In this document: positions 32,785 through 39,709 of the stretch, piece by piece | Layout of the letters: every line of letters begins with the position of its first letter | How positions within the stretch are numbered: position 1 is the first letter of the stretch | Assembly: GCA_964408735.1 (NCBI GenBank) | Contig: CAYPAX010000030.1 | Span: 1-39,709 of the forward strand | Reading direction: 5' to 3' | Source: UBA7887 sp964408735 | GTDB lineage: Bacteria > Pseudomonadota > Alphaproteobacteria > UBA7887 | Length of the DNA: 39,709 bases | The notes under the pieces: generated by a model | Seen by the model: the letters and a program-made list of their open reading frames with translations, nothing else | The model's database searches: none | What the model was told of the DNA's origin: nothing | Program-made: the position numbers and the translations under genes

Positions 32785-33668
32785 CGAGGCTCCTCTGGCG
32801 CGCTGAATTCGGTCGCGCCGAAGTAACGGAAGAATTCGCTATCCGGCGACAGCACCATAGTGGTGTCGCCACTGCCCAGTGCGTTCTGGTAGGCCTGCAT
32901 GGAGCGGTAGAAGGCGAAGAAATCCGGATCCCGGCTGAAGGCTTCGGCGAAGATTCGGTTGGATTCGCCTTCGCCCTCACCACGCAGGATCTGGCCCTCG
33001 CGTTCGGCCTCGGCGACTATGACGACCCGCTCGCGGTCGGCCTCCGCGCGGATGCGCTGGGCTTCCTCGGCGCCTTTTGCGCGCAGCTCCGCCGCTTCCT
33101 GCTGACGCTCGGTCTGCATGCGCCGGAAGACGGCTTCGGAGTTGGCCTGGGGCAGATCGGCATGCTTGATGCGAACGTCGTAGACGCGAATGCCGAATGC
33201 CATCGCTTCCTCGCGCACACTGTCGGCAATGCGCTGCATCAGCATTTCGCGATCTTCGGAGATTACGTCCTGCAACGGCACGGTGCCGAGCACCTTACGC
33301 AGGTTCGAGTTGATGATAGCTCCGAGCCGCGGCCTGAGCACGTCCTCGGTGCGGACCGTCTGGTAGAACTTCAATGGATCCTCGATCCTGAAGCGCGCGA
33401 AGGCGTCAACCACCAGCCGCTTCTGGTCCGAGGCGATCACCTCTTCGGCCGGCGCATCGTAGTCGAGCAGTCGCTTGTCGAGGATGATCGCTTCCTGGAC
33501 CAGCGGCAACTTCGCGAACAAGCCGGGCTCTTGAATGACGCGCTTCGGCTCGCCGAACTGCAGCACCAGGGCCTGCTCGCGCTGCTCCACGGTGAACAAC
33601 GAAGCCAGCACGCCGATAATGGCAATGATGGCGACGACCCCCAACAGGGCCTTTACGAAACCGTTCAT
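32781..33668 (-). CDS. hflC: HflC, FtsH protease modulator subunit
   Basis: A 295-residue SPFH (band 7) protein with one N-terminal membrane helix (about 5-26), TVEQREQALVLQFGEP opening the SPFH domain, and a long charged coiled coil (about 175-240, rich in Ala/Glu/Arg). The C-terminal part is FFAFYRSMQAYQNALG. With HflK it forms a periplasmic cage around FtsH that limits membrane protein degradation. Its ATG overlaps the hflK stop (ATGA) and its stop overlaps the DUF2065 start (CTGA). Confidence 0.95.
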   Translation of the reverse strand: MNGFVKALLGVVAIIAIIGVLASLFTVEQREQALVLQFGEPKRVIQEPGLFAKLPLVQEAIILDKRLLDYDAPAEEVIASDQKRLVVDAFARFRIEDPLKFYQTVRTEDVLRPRLGAIINSNLRKVLGTVPLQDVISEDREMLMQRIADSVREEAMAFGIRVYDVRIKHADLPQANSEAVFRRMQTERQQEAAELRAKGAEEAQRIRAEADRERVVIVAEAEREGQILRGEGEGESNRIFAEAFSRDPDFFAFYRSMQAYQNALGSGDTTMVLSPDSEFFRYFGATEFSAPEEPR

Positions 33669-34798
33669 CGGATCGTCTCCCCGCCGCCGCCAGACTGCGC
33701 ACGGCGCTGGATTTCCGGCAAGGGCAGGTAGGGCACAACGCTGCTGCCGCCGCCCTCGCTATCGATAATGACTTTGTTCATGTCGGCGAAAACCCGTTCC
33801 AGCGTCTCGAGATAGATGCGCTTGCGCGTTACGTCCTTGGCCACGCGATATTGCTCGAAAACCTTGATGAAGCGCTGGGCCGAGCCTTCGGCGCGGGCCA
33901 CCACTTGCTCCTTGTAGGCTTGGGCCTCGTTGCGCACCTGGGCGGCACGGCCGCGGGCCTCGGGAATGACGCGATTGCGATAGGCGTTGGCTTCGTTGAT
34001 GGCGCGCTCCTGGTCGGCGCGTGCCCGCTGCACATCGCGATAGTCGTCGATCACCGCCGACGGCGGGTCGGCACGCTGCAGCAGCAGTTCCGTGACCAGA
34101 ATACCGGACCGGTATTCGTCGAGGATCGCCTGGGCCAGATCGGCGGCCTGGGTAGCGACTTCCTGGCGACCCTCGGCGAGGGCGGAGGCAATGGCCGAAT
34201 CGCCGATCACCTCGCGCATGGCGCTTTCCGCCGCCAGCTTCACCGTCTCATCCGGATTGCGGATGTTGAAGGTGAAGGCTTCGGCATCGCTGACCTGCCA
34301 TTGCACGACGAAGCTGATGTCGATGATGTTCTCGTCGCCGGTCAGCATCAGGCTTTCCTGCTCGACCCGCTGGTTGCCACGATCTCCGACCTCGACACGG
34401 CGCACGGTCAGCACGGGGACCTTGATCACCGATTCAACGGGGAAGGGCAGGTGCAGATGCAGGCCCGGGTCCGTGGTGCGGTGGTATTCGCCGAAGCGCA
34501 ACACCAGCGCCTGTTCCTCGGGCTCGACCGTGTAGACACCGCTAAAAGCCCATAGCACCAGCGCTAGCAGAATTGCGAGCAGCAATCCCTTGCCGCCGAA
34601 TCCGCCCGGCAGCACGGTACGCATGCGATCCTGGCCCCGGCGCAGCAGATCCTCGAGATCCGGGCCCTGGGGAGAGCCTCCGCCTCCACCGCCGCCACCG
34701 CCCCATGGGCCGCCGCCGCCATTACCACCGTTGCCGTTGCCGCCGCCGCGCGGTCCCCATGGGCCGCCACCGCCGCCGCCTTGATTGGTCCAAGGCAT
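33665..34798 (-). CDS. hflK: HflK, FtsH protease modulator subunit
   Basis: A 377-residue SPFH protein. The N-terminal 50 residues are extremely Gly-rich (runs of up to nine Gly with PWG and PRG spacers), then LEDLLRRGQDRM, one membrane helix (about 73-90, LLLAILLALVLWAFSGVY), and the SPFH domain (TVEPEEQALVLRFGEY) with a coiled-coil tail. The Gly-rich head faces the cytoplasm in known HflK and is usual for alphaproteobacteria. The frame is open for 60 codons more upstream, but MPWTNQ at 34798 is the family start. It is the first gene of the unit, divergent from mrp by 143 nt. Confidence 0.95.
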   Translation of the reverse strand: MPWTNQGGGGGGPWGPRGGGNGNGGNGGGGPWGGGGGGGGGSPQGPDLEDLLRRGQDRMRTVLPGGFGGKGLLLAILLALVLWAFSGVYTVEPEEQALVLRFGEYHRTTDPGLHLHLPFPVESVIKVPVLTVRRVEVGDRGNQRVEQESLMLTGDENIIDISFVVQWQVSDAEAFTFNIRNPDETVKLAAESAMREVIGDSAIASALAEGRQEVATQAADLAQAILDEYRSGILVTELLLQRADPPSAVIDDYRDVQRARADQERAINEANAYRNRVIPEARGRAAQVRNEAQAYKEQVVARAEGSAQRFIKVFEQYRVAKDVTRKRIYLETLERVFADMNKVIIDSEGGGSSVVPYLPLPEIQRRAQSGGGGETIR

Positions 34799-34941
34799 GT
34801 TCAACCTGTCCCTTCGATAAACGCGTTTCGCCCCGTTGCCGCACCACGATTTGCCGGCCCGCGCGACAAGCCGTATATCTGGCGCGCGCCAAGCCGCGAG
34901 GCATGGGGCAGCATATTGGCGGAGTGTGGGGTTTTTCAAGC

Positions 34942-36042
34942 ATGGCGGCGGTAAACGAAGCCGAGATTCAAGCAGCACTGGCCGGCATTGCCGTGCCGGG
35001 GCGCGATGGCGACCCGATTTCTCTCGGCATGGTGTCGGGATTGGTGGTCAAGGACGGCAATGTCGGCTTCTCGATCGAGATCGATCCGGCCGACCACGAA
35101 GTCATGGAGGGCTTGCGAAAAATTTGCGAGCAGACCGTGCATGCGCTGCCCGGCGTGGTCTCGGTAACGGCCGTGCTGACAGCCGAGCGCGAGGCGCCGC
35201 AGGCCGCGCCACAGGCCGCACCCACACAGCCTGACGCCGGCGGCATTCCCGGCATCGGCGCCATCATCGCCGTGGCCAGCGGCAAGGGCGGTGTCGGCAA
35301 ATCGACGGTGGCGGTCAATCTGGCCCTGGCACTGGCCGCCAACGGCAGCCGTGTGGGCATTCTCGACGCCGACATCTACGGCCCCTCGCTGCCTCGCATG
35401 CTGGGACTGGCCGGCGGGCGGCCCGAATCGGCCGACGGGCGCGTGCTCGAGCCCATGCGCGGCTACGGCGTCGCCTGCATGTCCATGGGCTTCCTGATCG
35501 AGGAAGACACGCCGATGATCTGGCGCGGGCCGATGGTGCAAGGCGCGCTCGAGCAGATGCTGCGCGACGTCGCCTGGGGCGAGCTCGACGTGATGGTGGT
35601 GGACATGCCGCCCGGCACCGGCGATGCCCAGCTCACCATGGCCCAGCGCGTGCCGCTGGCGGGCGCGGTCATCGTCTCGACGCCCCAGGACATCGCCCTG
35701 CTCGACGCCCGCAAGGGCCTCAACATGTTCCGCAAGGTCGATGTGCCCGTGCTCGGCATCATCGAGAACATGAGCTACTACGTCTGTCCCGACTGCGGCC
35801 ACCGGGCCGAGATTTTCGGCCATGGCGGCGCCCGGGATACGGCGGCCAAGCTGGGGGTCGATTTTCTCGGCGAAGTCCCGCTCGACATCGAGATCCGCGA
35901 GACCTCCGACGACGGCAGGCCCATCGTCGTCTCCCACGCCGACAGTCCCCACGCGCAGGTGTTTCGCGATATCGCAGCAAATATCAGCGCCAAGCTTTCC
36001 GGCGGCACGGCAAAGGCGCCGCCGAAGATCGTGGTCGATTAG
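34942..36042 (+). CDS. Mrp/ApbC-type Fe-S cluster carrier ATPase
   Basis: A 366-residue P-loop protein. The N-terminal MIP18/DUF59 domain (about 5-85, DPISLGMVSGLVVKDGNVGFSIEID) is followed by an Ala/Pro linker (about 90-105) and the MinD-like ATPase with deviant Walker A ASGKGGVGKST (about 113-123). MPPGTGDAQL, NMSYYVCPDCGH (CxxC that binds a bridging cluster) and GEVPLDIEIRE are family motifs. Mrp proteins carry [4Fe-4S] clusters to apo-enzymes. Class I fumarase, encoded nearby at 37883, is one such client type. ATG at 34903 would add 13 residues and is an alternative. The stop interlocks with that of convergent thyX. Confidence 0.92.
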   Translation: MAAVNEAEIQAALAGIAVPGRDGDPISLGMVSGLVVKDGNVGFSIEIDPADHEVMEGLRKICEQTVHALPGVVSVTAVLTAEREAPQAAPQAAPTQPDAGGIPGIGAIIAVASGKGGVGKSTVAVNLALALAANGSRVGILDADIYGPSLPRMLGLAGGRPESADGRVLEPMRGYGVACMSMGFLIEEDTPMIWRGPMVQGALEQMLRDVAWGELDVMVVDMPPGTGDAQLTMAQRVPLAGAVIVSTPQDIALLDARKGLNMFRKVDVPVLGIIENMSYYVCPDCGHRAEIFGHGGARDTAAKLGVDFLGEVPLDIEIRETSDDGRPIVVSHADSPHAQVFRDIAANISAKLSGGTAKAPPKIVVD

Positions 36043-36989
36043 CGCTCCAGCACCGCCATCAGCTCGCGCCATTCGCGCGGGCTGAGGCCGCTGTCGGCCT
36101 GCTCCACGGCCTCGCCGTCAAGCATGCGCTTGACCACCGCGAGCGCCGGTGCGGAGAGCGACGTGGCGCCATAGGCGTAGTCCATGAAGGCGCCGTAGGT
36201 GGCGGGGACCCAGGCTTGCAACACCTGCTCGAGCATGACGTCGGCATAGGCGCGAATCTCGTATTGGGCGTGGCTGTCGGCGCGCAGCGAGAGGAAATGC
36301 AGCAGATTGTGCAAATCGGTCTTCCAGTACCATTGGGTATAGAAGCCGAGGTTGAGGTTCATGCGCGCCAGCTCGCGGGCAAGGCCCGTGCGTGACGAAT
36401 CGATGGCCTCGCCCTCGTCGTCCTCGTTGAGCATCTCGACATAATGGGCGTGGGCCTGCTCGGCATCGTCGCGCAGCATGTCGAGCACGCGCGCGGCTTC
36501 CGCGCCCTCGAGCACCTCGCCGCGGCCCTGGCGATTCGACGTCGACTGCACCGCCAGATGCTCGGGCGCCGGCAGATAGAACTCGTTGTCGAGAATCGAA
36601 TAGCGCGCGGAGTATTCGTTGACATTGGCCGTGCGGTGGCGAATCCACTGCCTGGCGACGAAAATAGGCAGCTTGACGTGGAATTTGATCTCGCACATCT
36701 CGAACGGCGTGGTGTGGCGATGGCGCAGGAGATAGCGAATCAGGCCTTTGTCCTCGTGCACTTTGCGCGTGCCCGTGCCGTAGGAGACACGCGCCGCCTG
36801 CACCACGGCGCTATCGTCGCCCATGTAGTCGATCACCCGCACGAAGCCGTGATCGAGCACCGCAAAGGCCTGGTAGAGGATGGCCTCCAGCGTCGGGACC
36901 GTGGCACGCAGCGTCGCCCGGGCCTGTGACCTCTGGGCAGCCACTTGCGCGGCCTGCGCCTTGCTCAACACGTCATTTTTATCAGCCAT
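36039..36989 (-). CDS. thyX: FAD-dependent thymidylate synthase
   Basis: A 316-residue ThyX that makes dTMP from dUMP with methylenetetrahydrofolate, FAD and NADPH. The signature RHR-x7-S is present (RHRTANVNEYS), within WIRHRTANVNEYSARYS. Further matches are GTRKVHEDKGLIRYLLRHRHTTPFE and NLGFYTQWYWKTDLHNLLHFL. ATG at 36989 has AGGGG 6 nt before it, while the in-frame ATG two codons upstream directly abuts that site. It is divergent from ssrA, with an A+T-rich segment (about 37034-37045) between them that could hold promoters for both. No thyA was seen in the window. Confidence 0.95.
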   Translation of the reverse strand: MADKNDVLSKAQAAQVAAQRSQARATLRATVPTLEAILYQAFAVLDHGFVRVIDYMGDDSAVVQAARVSYGTGTRKVHEDKGLIRYLLRHRHTTPFEMCEIKFHVKLPIFVARQWIRHRTANVNEYSARYSILDNEFYLPAPEHLAVQSTSNRQGRGEVLEGAEAARVLDMLRDDAEQAHAHYVEMLNEDDEGEAIDSSRTGLARELARMNLNLGFYTQWYWKTDLHNLLHFLSLRADSHAQYEIRAYADVMLEQVLQAWVPATYGAFMDYAYGATSLSAPALAVVKRMLDGEAVEQADSGLSPREWRELMAVLER

Positions 36990-37036
36990 CGCCATCCCCT
37001 GCCCGCGGTAGGTCTTCCGAATCGCCGCCTCAAGCT

Positions 37037-37042
37037 TTATAT
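37037..37042 (+). promoter_or_regulatory. Candidate -10 element of ssrA
   Basis: TTATAT at 37037-37042 is the only A+T-rich hexamer before the tmRNA gene and would place transcription start near 37049-37050, where a GTCGGC-TCT-GCCGAC hairpin (37050-37064) begins. The -35 region is poor (TCTTCC near 37013), so the call is weak. Confidence 0.3.
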
Positions 37043-37049
37043 ACAAGGC

Positions 37050-37370
37050 GTCGGCTCTGCCGACTATGGCGATAAACGCGCTATGAAATAAGCGTCATGG
37101 ACCCGGGGGCAGTGCCCGGCGCCTCCACCAATCTGCCGCGGTCCTGGCCGCAGGCCACGGGGGCGAAACAGGTTCGACATGCGTGGTAAAGATAGTGTCT
37201 TCGCTCGGCATGGTACCGCCGTTATCGGGCCAAAAGCATAGTTGCCAACGACAACTACGCGGAGATGCAGCTCGCTGCGTAAGCAGTCAGCTATCTCAAA
37301 CTAAGTCCTAGGCGGTCGCACGTCTGGGCGGGGTTTGGAGCGCACCCGGCAACAGAAGCGCTCCACTACG
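37050..37370 (+). ncRNA. ssrA: Transfer-messenger RNA, circularly permuted two-piece form
   Basis: The acceptor piece comes first: a T-arm-like stem CCGGG/CCCGG with loop GGCAGTG (37104-37120), then GCCTCC-A-CCA ending at 37130. After a 28-nt spacer that must be removed, the coding piece starts GGGGGC at 37159. GGGGGC pairs with GCCTCC across the two pieces, with a G·U at the third pair, the alanine identity signal. The tag frame is 37244-37282. After it, TGGAGCGC (37336-37343) and GCGCTCCA (37358-37365) form a strong stem, probably the last pseudoknot region. tmRNA with SmpB frees ribosomes stalled on broken messages and adds a degradation tag. The two-piece form is typical of alphaproteobacteria. 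Outer ends are approximate. The stretch 37050-37381 holds no other gene. Confidence 0.93.
37244..37282 (+). other. tmRNA tag-peptide reading frame
   Basis: Twelve codons encode ANDNYAEMQLAA and then TAA. With the alanine carried by the acceptor piece, the tag is AANDNYAEMQLAA. The AANDNY half matches the part bound by SspB, and the terminal LAA is what ClpX reads. The resume codon is GCC at 37244, after ATAGTT. Confidence 0.93.
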
Positions 37371-37381
37371 CGGCAAGGCGC

Positions 37382-37843
37382 ATGGCGATGGCTGAGAAGA
37401 CGCTGATATACAAGGACATGGTGGACACGGCGCTGCGCGGTGTCGCCCGCGAAGCGCTGGAACGTGTGGCGGCGCACGGCCTGCCCGGCGAGCACCATTT
37501 CTACATCACCTTCCGCACCCATGCCGCGGGCGTCGACGTTCCCGACGACCTGCGTCAGCGCTTCCCGCAAGAGATGACCATCGTCCTGCAGCACCAGTTC
37601 TGGGATCTTGCCGTGACGCAGGAAGGCTTTTCGGTGGGCCTGAGCTTTGCCAGCCAACCGTGCCGCCTGGCCATTCCCTTTGCCGCGTTGACGGCCTTCG
37701 CCGACCCGCACGTCAATTTCGGGCTGCAATTCGCGGCCGACGAGTCGGAGGCCCCGGAGCAGAACGACGACGTGGCCGACACGCCTGCGGAGGCCGAGGG
37801 AGACGACAACGTGGTGACGCTGGAGGCCTTCCGAAAAACCTGA
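37382..37843 (+). CDS. sspB: SspB-family ClpXP adaptor
   Basis: A 153-residue alpha-type SspB. The tag-binding domain covers about 1-115 (HHFYITFRTHAAGVDVPDDLRQRFP, MTIVLQHQFWDL, FSVGLSFASQPCRLAIPFAALTAFADPHVNFGLQF). An acidic flexible linker (about 116-141) joins it to the C-terminal ClpX-binding tail VVTLEAFRKT. SspB holds the N-terminal half of the ssrA tag and hands the protein to ClpXP. It lies directly after ssrA, which encodes the tag it recognises. The start may be 37382 or 37388; AAGG at 37375-37378 is 3 or 9 nt upstream, respectively. The next gene is fumarase, 39 nt on. Confidence 0.93.
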   Translation: MAMAEKTLIYKDMVDTALRGVAREALERVAAHGLPGEHHFYITFRTHAAGVDVPDDLRQRFPQEMTIVLQHQFWDLAVTQEGFSVGLSFASQPCRLAIPFAALTAFADPHVNFGLQFAADESEAPEQNDDVADTPAEAEGDDNVVTLEAFRKT

Positions 37844-37882
37844 CGCGCTCTATAGTGGCGGCCGAATCTCCAGCCTGAAGGT

Positions 37883-39514
<1,632 letters not shown>

Positions 39515-39528
39515 GCACAGCCGGTGTC

Positions 39529-39709
39529 ATGAGCCGGCCGCGCAAGATATCCGTCGTCATAGACGGCCACCCGACCAGCCTGTCATTGGAGCCTGAGTTC
39601 TGGGACGCCTTCGTGGATCTTTGCGAAAGCGAGGGCACCCGCCCCGTCGACCGTCTTGCGGCCATAGACCACGGGCGCGACGGCGGTCTCTCGGGCGCGG
39701 TTCGCCTAT
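39529..39709 (+). CDS. Ribbon-helix-helix domain protein (3' end beyond window)
   Basis: Sixty codons are visible before the window ends. MSRPRKISVVIDGHPTSLSLEPEFWDAF, then LAAIDHGRDGGLSGAVRL, match the short RHH_4-type proteins common in alphaproteobacteria. It begins 14 nt after the fumarase stop, so it is probably co-transcribed. The β-strand/helix opening suggests DNA binding as a dimer; its target is unknown. Confidence 0.8.
   Translation, partial: MSRPRKISVVIDGHPTSLSLEPEFWDAFVDLCESEGTRPVDRLAAIDHGRDGGLSGAVRL

Noticed and set aside
34680..34790. GCC/CCG-rich run looking like a simple repeat
   Set aside because: On the minus strand it encodes the Gly-rich head of HflK, normal for alphaproteobacteria.
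37336..37365. Strong hairpin read as a Rho-independent terminator
   Set aside because: There is no T-run after it, and its position fits the 3' pseudoknot region of the tmRNA coding piece.

Overview
The window is chromosomal DNA from a high-G+C alphaproteobacterium. The clearest lineage marks are a circularly permuted, two-piece ssrA (tmRNA) gene, an alpha-type SspB adaptor beside it, and the hflK-hflC-DUF2065-Do protease order. The gene set is mostly housekeeping and catabolic. No tRNA, rRNA, CRISPR array, phage gene or intact transposase was seen. The exact order or genus cannot be fixed from the sequence alone.

Layout. 1-2239: the 5' part of an AsmA-family gene (minus strand, cut by the window edge) built of tandem 332-codon units. 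2476-4330: a secreted, cysteine-paired acetamidase/formamidase homologue and a short TAXI-like binding protein. 4331-4583: an A+T-rich intergenic island flanked by a perfect 17-bp inverted repeat. 4584-6420 (minus): an enolase-superfamily enzyme and a glutathione transferase. 6527-10325 (plus): an MscS channel, a CaiB/BaiF CoA transferase and a small unknown protein. 10433-14907 (plus): a tandem-PilZ protein, an MDR oxidoreductase, a small cytochrome c, a DUF3108 protein and a radical SAM/SPASM protein.

14904-24212 is a run of seven minus-strand genes with gaps of 0-34 nt, very likely one operon. In transcription order it holds a MacB-like ABC ATPase, a large FtsX-type permease, an HlyD-type adaptor, a secreted M20 amidohydrolase, an unrecognised three-repeat periplasmic protein, a CPA1 Na+/H+ antiporter and a carboxymuconolactone decarboxylase-like protein. 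24307-27332 (plus) is an acyl-CoA dehydrogenase overlapping a biotin carboxylase/BCCP subunit.

27329-39709 is core metabolism and quality control. It contains ilvB and miaA (minus), serB (plus, its start codon overlapping that of miaA), the hflK-hflC-DUF2065-Do protease membrane quality-control group (minus), mrp/apbC (plus), thyX (minus), ssrA, sspB, a class I fumarase and the start of a ribbon-helix-helix gene. ssrA and sspB form a functional pair: tmRNA tags stalled nascent chains and SspB delivers tagged proteins to ClpXP.

Packing is very tight. There are several TGATG/ATGA/CTGA start-stop overlaps, three convergent pairs whose stop codons interlock in one 4-base word, and one divergent pair whose ATGs share CATG. 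The points most worth following up are the seven-gene exporter/antiporter cluster with its unknown repeat protein, the disulfide-patterned periplasmic formamidase, the ssrA-sspB pair, the 17-bp inverted-repeat island and the CTG-started DUF2065 gene.
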